DNA from: an uncultured Pelagibacteraceae bacterium
Lineage (GTDB): Bacteria; Pseudomonadota; Alphaproteobacteria; Pelagibacterales; AG-422-B15
Direction of reading: 5' to 3'
DNA length: 35,559 bases
NCBI GenBank assembly: GCA_902571005.1
Contig: CACGAG010000011.1
Span: 1 to 35,559 of the forward strand
Of this stretch, positions 8,943 to 16,667 are shown one piece after another. The notes below the pieces were generated by a model, which was given only the letters and a program-made list of their open reading frames with translations, ran no database searches and was not told the origin of the DNA. Both the position numbers and the translations under genes were made by a program. The stretch's first letter is position 1, and every line of letters starts with the position of its first letter.

Positions 8943-9214
8943 ACAAAAAGTCTATTTATAACAATAATTTAGCCAAGAAATAACTGAGCTAAAAAAATAA
9001 AAATAATAATCATTTTTATCAATACTTTATAGGATAAATCTAAAGTATCTATTTATGATTAATTTTTATGTATATTTATCATGTATTTAGATAAAGATTT
9101 ATTTAAAGAAGTTTTATTAACTTATTAAATTTCTTTCACTTTATTCTTTACAGCTACCTCTATATGTATGAAAATTTTTATTAATTAAACAAATAAATTA
9201 AATGAGGAGTAGCC
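8943..9214. other. divergent AT-rich intergenic region (272 bp), the largest gap in the window
   Basis: This very AT-rich spacer carries the upstream regions of both the MetE-like gene (minus) and the binding-protein gene (plus). No RNA gene, open frame or repeat stands out. For the plus-strand gene a weak promoter candidate is TTTACA (9147-9152) with GAAAAT 17 bp later (9170-9175). Just before the gene is a strong ribosome-binding site, GAGGAG at 9204-9209, five bases ahead of the GTG at 9215. It fixes that non-ATG start, since the ATG at 9202 is out of frame and closes after a few codons. Confidence 0.5.
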
Positions 9215-10360
9215 GTGAAGAAAATTAATAAAACTCTTAAGGCTGCAAAAGTTTCAAGAAGATCAGTCCTGAAAGGTGCAGCTGCAACTGGTGCAGCAGC
9301 AGCTATCGGACCTTGGTATATTCCAAATGCTTTTGCTGCTCCCGTTGTTAATGTTTTAATGTGGGGCGAATATTTGCCGGACTCAGTAGTTGCAGATTTC
9401 AAAGCAAAAACTGGAATTACTGTTAACCATACTAAAATAGGTGATAACGGTGAAATTATATCAAAAATGAAAGCTGGTGGTGGAGCCGGTTATGACCTTG
9501 CAAGTCCAACTAATATGAGAGCTTTGCAATGGGCTGACCTTGGTGTACTTGCCCCATTTGATATGAATCGAATAAACACAAGCGCTGTTAACCCAGGAAT
9601 GCTAGCTGTTGGTGAGCGTGACTGGAATTTTGGTGGAAAAGGATCTCACTGGGTACCACAACTTTGGGGTACTGAGTCAATTTCTTGGAGAACCGACAAA
9701 TGGCAACCCGATGGACTTCCAAGCTTTGGAGATATTTGGGAGCCTAATCCTGGAATAGATGGCGCATTCATGATGGGTAGAACATACTCAATGATGACTG
9801 GATGTGGTATTTGGATGCATCATCAAGGCAAAATGGATTTCTGGTCTTCGTATAACGATGAAGATACAATGAGAAAGAATTGGGAAACAATTACTGACTA
9901 TTGTATTTCAAAAAAAGGAAATCTTGTTAAATTTTGGTCTGGTGCCGATCCTCAGAAACAAGGATTCACATCTGATGGAGTTGTCGTTGGACAAACTTGG
10001 GATGGTCCTATAGCAGCAATGATGAAAGCTGGAGAACCAGTTGCGTACCAAACTACTGATGAGGGTGCGTTGGCATGGATCGACGGTATAACAATGTCTG
10101 CAAAAGCAGAAAACATTGATGAAGCTTATGAGTTAATCAATTACAGTTTTACACCAGAAGTAGGCGGTCAAACTGTGAATGAAATCGGTTATAACTCAGC
10201 TGTTAATGGAGCTTCAGACCATTACTCAGATGAAACTAAAGCTTTAGCAAAAGCAATATACCCGGGTGATACTTCGACCAAGTTAAATCCTTGGCCACCA
10301 GAACCGCCATGGTATGCTGATGCAAGAGCTGAATACGCTAACAAATTTGAAACAGCGTAA
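9215..10360 (+). CDS. ABC transporter substrate-binding protein, PotD/PotF-type, with Tat signal
   Basis: A 381-residue periplasmic solute-binding protein of the spermidine/putrescine type. The N-terminus is a twin-arginine signal, SRRSVLKG with R15-R16, then a mild alanine-rich core, with likely cleavage after AFA (39-41). The mature protein starts in family style (VNVLMWGEYLPDSVVADFKA), has the GGAGYDLASP region and ends with IDGITMSAKAENIDEAYELI, the late PotD lobe. Start is GTG, chosen because GAGGAG is five bases upstream and no in-frame ATG precedes the Tat motif. The ligand cannot be read directly; the linked ureohydrolase gene suggests a guanidino compound or polyamine. A terminator-like hairpin (10388-10415) separates it from the ATPase gene, consistent with extra binding-protein mRNA. 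Confidence 0.85.
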   Translation: MKKINKTLKAAKVSRRSVLKGAAATGAAAAIGPWYIPNAFAAPVVNVLMWGEYLPDSVVADFKAKTGITVNHTKIGDNGEIISKMKAGGGAGYDLASPTNMRALQWADLGVLAPFDMNRINTSAVNPGMLAVGERDWNFGGKGSHWVPQLWGTESISWRTDKWQPDGLPSFGDIWEPNPGIDGAFMMGRTYSMMTGCGIWMHHQGKMDFWSSYNDEDTMRKNWETITDYCISKKGNLVKFWSGADPQKQGFTSDGVVVGQTWDGPIAAMMKAGEPVAYQTTDEGALAWIDGITMSAKAENIDEAYELINYSFTPEVGGQTVNEIGYNSAVNGASDHYSDETKALAKAIYPGDTSTKLNPWPPEPPWYADARAEYANKFETA

Positions 10361-10387
10361 TTAGTTTCTAGTATTAGTTATTAAAAG

Positions 10388-10415
10388 CGCCCAAGGCATT
10401 GTCTTGGGCGTTTTT
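10388..10415 (+). terminator. GC-rich hairpin with T run after the binding-protein gene
   Basis: Arms CGCCCAAG (10388-10395) and CTTGGGCG (10403-10410) pair perfectly, with an extra G-T pair inside and a five-base loop, followed directly by TTTTT. This is a textbook Rho-independent terminator in otherwise AT-rich DNA. It lies inside an importer gene run, so partial readthrough would give high binding-protein and lower ATPase/permease expression. Confidence 0.8.
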
Positions 10416-10457
10416 ATTGAATCGTGTTTTTCAGTTAAATCATTATAATTTGTATCA

Positions 10458-10991
10458 ATGAGCGCAGATGTAGAGTTAAGTGATGTTTCGGTAACATTTG
10501 GCAGTTTTTATGCCGCCAAGAATGTCAATGTGAAAGTAAATGGAGGTGAGTTCTTCAGCTTCTTAGGACCTTCAGGCTGCGGAAAGACTACTCTGTTAAG
10601 GGCTATATCTGGATTTCAAGAACCTTCTGAAGGTAAAGTGCTTATTGACAATAAAGATATGTCTGGAATTGGTCCAAATAAAAGACCAACCGCGTTAATA
10701 TTTCAAAACTTAGCTCTGTTTCCTCTCATGAGTGTATCAGAAAATATTGCATTTTCCCTTGAAGTAAGGGGCGTATCAAAAGAAGAAAGAAAAAAAAGAG
10801 CAGATGAACTTTTGGAATTGATAGCCTTAGAGGGACAAGGAGATAAAAAAGTTCATCAACTCTCTGGAGGTCAAAAACAAAGAGTAGCCATTGCAAGAGC
10901 TTTGGCTGTTGAGCCAAAAGTTCTTCTTTTAGATGAACCATTGTCTGCCTTGGATTTAAAAACTTCGTCAAAGAATGAGAACCGAACTTAG
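10458..10991 (+). CDS. PotA-type ABC transporter ATPase, N-terminal fragment (frameshifted)
   Basis: The first 177 residues of an ABC ATPase for the PotD-type importer. It holds Walker [10 protein letters not shown] (38-46), Q-loop [10 protein letters not shown] (81-90), signature LSGGQKQR (135-142) and Walker [15 protein letters not shown] (155-168). After LDLK the frame goes off the family consensus and stops within nine codons. The expected continuation (an [13 protein letters not shown]-like sequence) is found in the +1 frame, where the second fragment starts. Removing one A from the run at 10958-10962 restores a single 365-residue protein, the normal size. So this is one gene with a one-base insertion, either a real mutation or a sequencing/assembly error. 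Alone, the fragment lacks the H-loop histidine and should not be a working ATPase. Confidence 0.85.
   Translation: MSADVELSDVSVTFGSFYAAKNVNVKVNGGEFFSFLGPSGCGKTTLLRAISGFQEPSEGKVLIDNKDMSGIGPNKRPTALIFQNLALFPLMSVSENIAFSLEVRGVSKEERKKRADELLELIALEGQGDKKVHQLSGGQKQRVAIARALAVEPKVLLLDEPLSALDLKTSSKNENRT
10958..10962 (+). other. single-base frameshift site (A5 run) in the importer ATPase gene
   Basis: Five A residues in TTTAAAAACTT where family alignment predicts four (codons for Leu-Lys-Leu-Arg-Gln). One extra A moves translation out of frame and splits the gene. The two fragments need a +1 shift to join. A classical -1 slippery slip would lead to the wrong frame. Transcript slippage on five A is possible but weak. 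Confidence 0.75.
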
Positions 10992-11556
10992 AGAAATACA
11001 AAAAAGAGTAAATATTACATTCATTTATATTACGCACGATCAAGGAGAAGCTCTAACAATGTCTGATCGAATAGCGGTCATGAATGAAGGAGAGCTTGAG
11101 CAAATTGGAAAATGCGACGAAGTTTATAACAATCCATTAACACCATTTGTTGCAACATTCGTTGGTGAGAATAATCCTCTATATGGAAAAGTTACAGGTA
11201 TTGAGGGAGATAAAGCTAAAATTGAAACTACAGATGGGCAATATTTAGCAACGATGAATGAAAGCAAAAAGTTAAATATTGGAGATGAGTCAATTGCATT
11301 TGTTAGACCTGAGTCTTTGTTTATACCAAGAGATGGCGACAACTTTGATAATAAAATTGATGTGAATATTGAGAGTTTTGAATTTGAAGGAAATTTAAAA
11401 AACTTTTACGCAAGCCTTAAATCGGGAGCAAAAATTAAATTTTCAGTACCAAACGCCATAGATACATCCTCTATAACTTCAGGATCGTCAATTGTGCTAG
11501 GTTTTGAATCTTCAAAATCAGTAATATTACCTAAAGCATCTCTAGCTATAGATTAA
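10975..11556 (+). CDS. PotA-type ABC transporter ATPase, C-terminal fragment (frameshifted)
   Basis: A 193-residue remainder of the same ATPase, overlapping the end of the first fragment by 17 bases in the +1 frame. It begins at an internal methionine ([11 protein letters not shown]) that is not a natural gene start. It carries the H-loop [11 protein letters not shown] (histidine 21), the [15 protein letters not shown] stretch and a C-terminal TOBE-like regulatory domain (about residues 60-190, [12 protein letters not shown] onward). The intact downstream permease genes in the same run (potB-like begins 4 bp later) suggest the transporter is or was recently functional. If the frameshift is real, the importer depends on slippage or a borrowed ATPase. 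If it is an error, the true gene is 10458-11556. Confidence 0.85.
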   Translation: MRTELREIQKRVNITFIYITHDQGEALTMSDRIAVMNEGELEQIGKCDEVYNNPLTPFVATFVGENNPLYGKVTGIEGDKAKIETTDGQYLATMNESKKLNIGDESIAFVRPESLFIPRDGDNFDNKIDVNIESFEFEGNLKNFYASLKSGAKIKFSVPNAIDTSSITSGSSIVLGFESSKSVILPKASLAID

Positions 11557-11559
11557 GTC

Positions 11560-12489
11560 ATGAACAATTTTTTATTTACTCAACCATTTTTTAAGAAAAA
11601 CGGTAAGGCAGTTGCGATATATTTTTTAGTAGCAATAATATTTTGGTTTGTTTTCTTAGTTATAATTCCACAATTTTATATGTTGGATTTATCATTTAGA
11701 ACCAACGTCCCCCCTTTAGCAAGAGGTGGACCTGAAGATTATTATACTTTTGAACACTATAGCCACTTTATATTTGGATCTAAGACAGCCACTGATGCTT
11801 TTAACTTTGTTGATTTAGGTGTATTTGGAAGAACTATTTTTGTTTCAATGCTTGTCACAATTGCAAATCTGCTATTTTGCTATCCAATAGCATTTTATAT
11901 AGCGAAAATTGCAAACCCTAGTACCGCTAGACTTCTTATTGTTTCTCTGATTATTCCTTTCTGGATTAATGAATTGCTTAGATCATTCGCATTGAGAATT
12001 TTGTTTGCAAACGAAGGTGTAATTAATAATTTCTTGACTGGGGTTGGATTACTCGATCAAGGAATCCTATTTATCACTTATGATATCGGCTTATATACCG
12101 GCTTAATATACGCCTATATTTTGCTGATGATGTTCCCTCTCTATAATGCAATCGAAAGTTTGGACATTAATCAAATCGAGGCAGCAAAAGATTTAGGTTC
12201 CTCGTCTTTTAGAACACATTGGAGAATAGTTATTCCTCATGCTAAACCAGGCATTGTATCTGGTTGTACAATGGTTTTTATGTTAACTGTTGGAGCACTA
12301 GCAACGCCAGTTGTTTTAAGTAGCCCTAATACTTTATGGTTTCCTCAATTGATATATCAATGGTTTAATATGAATGACAACTGGTCACGAGGATCAGCTT
12401 ATTCAATCATTTTGTTAATTGTTTCTGTTATTTTCGTACTCACAATGATGCGAATATTTAAAGTTAGGATTGGAGAAATTATTAAGTGA
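11560..12489 (+). CDS. ABC transporter permease, PotB-type
   Basis: A 309-residue inner-membrane permease of the PotB/PotH type. It has about six hydrophobic segments, the first at residues ~18-40 (VAIYFLVAIIFWFVFLVIIP), and the cytoplasmic EAA coupling loop IEAAKDLGSSSFRTHWRIVI, followed by P-H-A-K-P-G-I. It starts 3 bp after the ATPase stop, and its stop overlaps the GTG start of the next permease (GTGA, 12486-12489), so the two are translationally coupled. It forms the membrane channel with the following permease. Length is normal for the family. Substrate is shared with the PotD-like binding protein and remains undetermined. Confidence 0.9.
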   Translation: MNNFLFTQPFFKKNGKAVAIYFLVAIIFWFVFLVIIPQFYMLDLSFRTNVPPLARGGPEDYYTFEHYSHFIFGSKTATDAFNFVDLGVFGRTIFVSMLVTIANLLFCYPIAFYIAKIANPSTARLLIVSLIIPFWINELLRSFALRILFANEGVINNFLTGVGLLDQGILFITYDIGLYTGLIYAYILLMMFPLYNAIESLDINQIEAAKDLGSSSFRTHWRIVIPHAKPGIVSGCTMVFMLTVGALATPVVLSSPNTLWFPQLIYQWFNMNDNWSRGSAYSIILLIVSVIFVLTMMRIFKVRIGEIIK

Positions 12490-13694
12490 GACCAAGCTAT
12501 TTTATAAATTTTATGATGGGAATATATATTTTTATATTTTTTGCATACTTATTTGGACCTTTAATCATCATGAGCATTACAGCATTCAACTCTGCAGAAT
12601 TTCCTTCGATCACACCTTGGGAATGTTTTAGCTTTAGATGGTTTAATGAAGGTAAAATTGCTTACGATGGACAACATCTGGCAGGGCTTTTATCTGACTG
12701 GAGACTTCACGATGGTATTATTAGCAGTTTGATTATAGGAGCAGGAGTTGTAACTCTCTCCGTACCAATTGGAATGGCCGCAGCAATAGTATTAACTCAA
12801 GTGCGTTCGCAGTTGAGGGATATTTATTACTCAATTTCGATTATGCCCGTTTTATTTCCTGGTGTGATAATTGGTATTTCAACAGTCGTTTTATGGGACC
12901 GAATAGCAGGCTTAGGAGGAGAGGGGTTCATTGCAGATATTGGAAGAAACGGAATATTTCTAACAATTTTGGCTCAAACCTGTTTTATATCTACTTATTG
13001 TTTTTTAATATTTGTTGCAAGACTTCAAAGATTTGATCAGACTCAAGAAGAGGCAGCTTTAGACCTTGGAGCGTCGCAAACTCAAGTATTTTTTAAAATT
13101 TTAGTTCCTTACTTAAGCCCCGCAATAGCATCGGCTGCAGTAATTGCTTTTTTATTTTCATTTGAAAATTATAACACGACTGTATTTAGCATTTTATCGG
13201 ATCAAACATTAACAACTGTAATTGCATCAAAAGTAAGGCTGGGAATAAGTCCTGCATTGAGCGCATTAGCTTTAACAATAATAGCGTTAACTATTATAGC
13301 TGCAGTTACCTATGAGGTTTTACGAAGAAGAGCAGAAAAACGATATACAGAATCACAGGAAAAGTTTGTAAAAGAAAAAGCAGCAGACAATAGAATTAAT
13401 AAAAAATATAAAGTTGGTTTTAAAATTCCAAAGGGAATTACCGCTATATTGTTAATAGTGGTCTTTGCTACCTATGGAGCTACCCAAATAGTGAAAAATG
13501 ATCTATACGGACAATCATGTATTGATGCTGCTGATAAGGAGAAAAAATCCAAATTTCTTGAACAATTGCAAACTTTAGAGTCTAATGAACTTACTGATGA
13601 AGAGCTTTCTGGAGGGTCCTTAGGTGGCAATCAGGATTACGGAGATATATTTGGAGACCCATCATTATTCCAAGATTTTGGAGGATTTGATTAA
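12486..13694 (+). CDS. ABC transporter permease, PotC-type, with unusual C-terminal extension
   Basis: Residues 1 to about 280 form a normal PotC/PotI permease with an N-terminal membrane anchor, further hydrophobic segments and the EAA loop EEAALDLGASQTQVFFKILV (188-207). The protein then continues to 402 residues, well beyond the usual ~270-280. The added part is a charged linker (281-312), an extra hydrophobic helix (ITAILLIVVFATYGATQIV, about 318-336), one cysteine (C345), and an acidic, glycine- and phenylalanine-rich tail with repeated GDI/GDP-type turns up to the final residues. I know no domain for this tail. Start is GTG, overlapping the stop of the preceding permease. Seven bases separate it from the ureohydrolase gene. 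Confidence 0.85.
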   Translation: MRPSYFINFMMGIYIFIFFAYLFGPLIIMSITAFNSAEFPSITPWECFSFRWFNEGKIAYDGQHLAGLLSDWRLHDGIISSLIIGAGVVTLSVPIGMAAAIVLTQVRSQLRDIYYSISIMPVLFPGVIIGISTVVLWDRIAGLGGEGFIADIGRNGIFLTILAQTCFISTYCFLIFVARLQRFDQTQEEAALDLGASQTQVFFKILVPYLSPAIASAAVIAFLFSFENYNTTVFSILSDQTLTTVIASKVRLGISPALSALALTIIALTIIAAVTYEVLRRRAEKRYTESQEKFVKEKAADNRINKKYKVGFKIPKGITAILLIVVFATYGATQIVKNDLYGQSCIDAADKEKKSKFLEQLQTLESNELTDEELSGGSLGGNQDYGDIFGDPSLFQDFGGFD

Positions 13695-13700
13695 TAGATT

Positions 13701-14660
13701 ATGAGCGATAAAAAAGAACCAATTCAACCAGTAAGCGGAACAGTTGTTCCTAGGTATGCTGGCCCATCTACATTTGCACGTCTTCCCGAGCTGAGAGATG
13801 TTGAAGAGTGTGATGTAGCAATTATAGGCGTACCATTTGATGCGGGTACGAGTTATCGTCCTGGGGCTAGATTTGGTCCTCAAAGTGTAAGACAAGCCTC
13901 TCGACAACTAAGAACGAATTATCATCCAAATTATGATGTTGAACCTTTCAAAGTTCAACAGGTAGCTGATGCTGGGGACATAGCCTGTAATCCCTTTGAT
14001 ATTGACGAAGCAATTAAGCAAATTGAAAAAGGATCTACTGAGCTGCTCCAAAAAGTTGGAAGTATTGTAACTATTGGCGGTGACCACACAATTGCATTGC
14101 CATTACTCAGATCAATTAATAAAAAGGTTGGTGGTCCGGTTGCCTTAGTCCACTTTGACGCTCACTTGGATACTTGGGACACGTACTTCGGAGCTCCTTA
14201 TACGCACGGTACACCATTTAGAAGAGCAAGAGAAGAAAAGTTATTTTTGGATGATGCATCAATGCATATTGGAATTCGTGGTCCTCTTTACAGTACAAAT
14301 GATTTAAAAAATGATCGTGAATTAGGTTTTAAAACAATTCACTGCGATGAATTCCAAACAAACACAATTGATCAAATTGTTAAAAGAATAAAAGATAGAA
14401 TTGGCAATAATCCATTATATATATCCATAGATATTGATGTTTTAGATCCAGCTCATGCTCCTGGAACTGGAACTCCAGAAGTTGCGGGAATGACCACAAG
14501 AGAAATTTTAAATGTATTAAGAGGATTGGCAGGTTCGCAGCTTGTTTCAGCTGACGTTGTCGAAGTCGCTCCAGCCTATGATCATGCAGAACTTACGTCA
14601 ACAGCTGCAGCAACAATTGTTTATGAGCTAATAAATATTATTGCAAGAAACCCAAAGTAA
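13701..14660 (+). CDS. speB: agmatinase-family ureohydrolase
   Basis: A 319-residue manganese ureohydrolase. The metal ligands are all present: GGDHT, HFDAHLDTWD, and SIDIDVLDPAHAPGTGTPE. The N-terminal PRYAGPSTFARLPEL and GVPFDAGTSYRPGARFGP match bacterial agmatinases, which split agmatine into putrescine and urea. Relatives with nearly the same motifs act on guanidinobutyrate, guanidinopropionate and other guanidino acids, so the substrate is not certain. It begins seven bases after the permease gene and appears co-transcribed with the importer, suggesting that the transporter brings in the enzyme's substrate or carries its polyamine product. Cytoplasmic. No urease gene is seen nearby. Its stop is one base from the stop of the convergent exonuclease gene. 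Confidence 0.85.
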   Translation: MSDKKEPIQPVSGTVVPRYAGPSTFARLPELRDVEECDVAIIGVPFDAGTSYRPGARFGPQSVRQASRQLRTNYHPNYDVEPFKVQQVADAGDIACNPFDIDEAIKQIEKGSTELLQKVGSIVTIGGDHTIALPLLRSINKKVGGPVALVHFDAHLDTWDTYFGAPYTHGTPFRRAREEKLFLDDASMHIGIRGPLYSTNDLKNDRELGFKTIHCDEFQTNTIDQIVKRIKDRIGNNPLYISIDIDVLDPAHAPGTGTPEVAGMTTREILNVLRGLAGSQLVSADVVEVAPAYDHAELTSTAAATIVYELINIIARNPK

Positions 14661-14661
14661 T

Positions 14662-15441
14662 CTATTTAATTTCAAACCAGATTGGAACATGATCAGAAGG
14701 TCTTTCAAGACCTCTAAATTGTTTTTCTATTTGACAGTCAGTTATTCGATCAACAGCACTTGGTGTTGCAAGAAAATGATCAATTCGAAGACCGTTGTCT
14801 TTTTCCCATGACCCCCTTGAATAGTCCCAGTATGTGAACTCATAGGGTTTAGAATTATAAATTCTTAGCACATCAGACAGACCTAAATTTATGATTTCTC
14901 TGTAAATTTTTATAGAGTCTGGATGATGCAAAGCGTCATTTTTCCATTTATTAATATCAACCGCGTCATCAGAACCTGGTATAATATTGTAATCCCCTCC
15001 AAATATAACTGTTTCATGGTTTTCTATTTTATTTTGAGCATACTTTTTAAATCTCCTCATCCAATCTAATTTGTAAGGAAATTTGTCAGTATCAATAGGA
15101 TTGCCATTAGGGAGATACAAAGAGACAATATTAAAAGGATTTTCGACTTGTACCTGTGCATCAATAAATCTTGCTTGAACATCTTCTTTGTTTCCCGGCA
15201 AAGTATCTGTAATTTTTTTTATTGGGGCTTTTGATAAAATTGCCACTCCATTATATGATTTTTGACCGTTTTTAATTATTTGGTACCCAAGTGAAGAAAT
15301 TTCTTCTTCTGGAAAGTTTTCATCAGTTGATTTAGTTTCTTGAAGCATGACTATATCTGGTTTAACTGATCTATCTAATTCAATTAAATGAGGTAAACGA
15401 ACCCTTATTGAATTTACATTCCAACTTACTATTTTTACCAT
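14662..15441 (-). CDS. xth: exodeoxyribonuclease III / AP endonuclease
   Basis: A 259-residue member of the exonuclease III/AP-endonuclease family, which cuts DNA at abasic sites during base-excision repair and removes blocked 3' ends. Seen are SWNVNSIRVR at the N-terminus, the metal ligand E35 in MLQETKS, GGDYNIIP (catalytic Asp/Asn), WDYSRGSW, GLRIDHFLATP and the C-terminal SDHVPIWFEI with the catalytic Asp-His. Length is normal. It is divergent from the dGTPase gene and convergent, almost touching, with the ureohydrolase gene. xth and dgt are commonly neighbours in alphaproteobacteria, which supports the placement. Confidence 0.93.
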   Translation of the reverse strand: MVKIVSWNVNSIRVRLPHLIELDRSVKPDIVMLQETKSTDENFPEEEISSLGYQIIKNGQKSYNGVAILSKAPIKKITDTLPGNKEDVQARFIDAQVQVENPFNIVSLYLPNGNPIDTDKFPYKLDWMRRFKKYAQNKIENHETVIFGGDYNIIPGSDDAVDINKWKNDALHHPDSIKIYREIINLGLSDVLRIYNSKPYEFTYWDYSRGSWEKDNGLRIDHFLATPSAVDRITDCQIEKQFRGLERPSDHVPIWFEIK

Positions 15442-15527
15442 CCGTATTCTTTTATTGTTATTTTAAGATTCTTAAAGTAATGAGTTTATTGTACAATAAA
15501 AATTTATGTTACCAATTTTATTTAGTG

Positions 15528-16664
15528 ATGATTTCTGAAGATTTATCTTTTATTTCAACCAATCAAGAAACTTCGAAAGGTAGGCTGTATAAAGAGAATT
15601 ACAGTCAAACTAGATCAGAGTTCCAACGGGATCGTGATCGAATTCTTCATTCCGCTGCCTTCAGACGGCTTAAACACAAGACACAGGTATTTGTTTCAAA
15701 TGAAGGAGACCATTACAGGACAAGATTAACACATTCGCTAGAAGTGTCACAAATTGCTAGGTCAATAAGTAAAATATTCAATCTCAATGAAGATCTAACT
15801 GAAACATTATCCTTAAGTCATGATATTGGTCATCCGCCATTTGGACATGCTGGAGAAGATGCTCTTTCGGAATGCATGGTTTCTCATGAGGGTTTTGACC
15901 ATAATGATCAGGCAATTAGAATTGTGCATTTGCTAGAAAAAAAGTATTTTGATTTTGAAGGCTTAAATTTAACGTGGGAAACACTTGAAGGACTCGTAAA
16001 ACATAATGGGCCATTGACAAAAGATGTTCCAAAAACCATAGAAGCCCTCGATAAAGAGTTTGACTTAAAGTTGAATGAGTTTTCATCAATTGAAGCCCAG
16101 ATAGCTTCAATAGCGGATGACATTGCGTACAATAATCATGATTTAGATGACGGACTTAGAGCAGGTTTTTTTTCATATGATGATCTGGTTGAATTGCCAA
16201 TGATTGGTGAAATTATTAAAAATTTTCCGAAAAATTATAACTCTTACGACATGCAGCGTATAAATAATGAAATAACAAGAAAATCAACCTCAATTATGAT
16301 TACTGATGTAATTAATACAATCAGTGAGAAAGTTAAAAAATCAAAAGTAAGATGCAATGAAGATGTCAGGCTTAATAATGAAAAAATTGCTGACTTTTCA
16401 GATAAAACAAAAGAAGAAGTAAAGTATATTAGATCTTTCCTATCAATGAAAATGTATAATCATGATAAAGTAAAAGCAATGACCAGTAACGCCCATCAAA
16501 TTATATCATCACTATTCAAACTATTTATTGAACAAGATGAAAAATTCATAAAAGAACATATGAAAAAAATTATTTCTGATGAGGATAAACCAAGAGCAGT
16601 ATGCGACTTCATAGCTGGAATGACTGATAATTATGCTCAGAATTTTTATAATAAATTTAATTAG
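15528..16664 (+). CDS. dgt: deoxyguanosinetriphosphate triphosphohydrolase-like protein
   Basis: A 378-residue HD-domain dNTP triphosphohydrolase (alphaproteobacterial Dgt-like), likely acting in nucleotide-pool control. HD ligands are visible as H69 (RLTHSLEV) and H98-D99 (SHDIGHPPFGHAG), and the arginine-rich RDRDRILHSAAFRRLKHKTQ is the family hallmark. The frame is open back to 15408, inside the xth gene, but family alignment places the N-terminus at MISEDL (15528), shortly before the conserved GRLYKE, so I choose that ATG. A TACAAT (15492-15497) could be its -10 box. argS follows three bases after the stop, implying one transcript. The true nucleotide specificity of these shorter homologues is unclear. 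Confidence 0.88.
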   Translation: MISEDLSFISTNQETSKGRLYKENYSQTRSEFQRDRDRILHSAAFRRLKHKTQVFVSNEGDHYRTRLTHSLEVSQIARSISKIFNLNEDLTETLSLSHDIGHPPFGHAGEDALSECMVSHEGFDHNDQAIRIVHLLEKKYFDFEGLNLTWETLEGLVKHNGPLTKDVPKTIEALDKEFDLKLNEFSSIEAQIASIADDIAYNNHDLDDGLRAGFFSYDDLVELPMIGEIIKNFPKNYNSYDMQRINNEITRKSTSIMITDVINTISEKVKKSKVRCNEDVRLNNEKIADFSDKTKEEVKYIRSFLSMKMYNHDKVKAMTSNAHQIISSLFKLFIEQDEKFIKEHMKKIISDEDKPRAVCDFIAGMTDNYAQNFYNKFN

Positions 16665-16667
16665 CTT

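Noticed and set aside
8999-9017. Fur-like core ATAATCATT upstream of the PotD-type gene
   Set aside because: About 14 of 19 positions fit the consensus, but the surroundings are nearly all A and T and there is no palindrome like that at 22607-22627; expected by chance.
10951-10970. Programmed -1 ribosomal frameshift at the A5 run of the ATPase gene
   Set aside because: The C-terminal half lies in the +1 frame. A -1 slip at this run would lead to the wrong frame, so a simple -1 mechanism does not explain the split.
15408-15527. Longer dGTPase N-terminus starting at 15408
   Set aside because: The extra 40 residues are hydrophobic/low complexity, overlap the xth gene and do not match the family; the N-terminus at 15528 fits.
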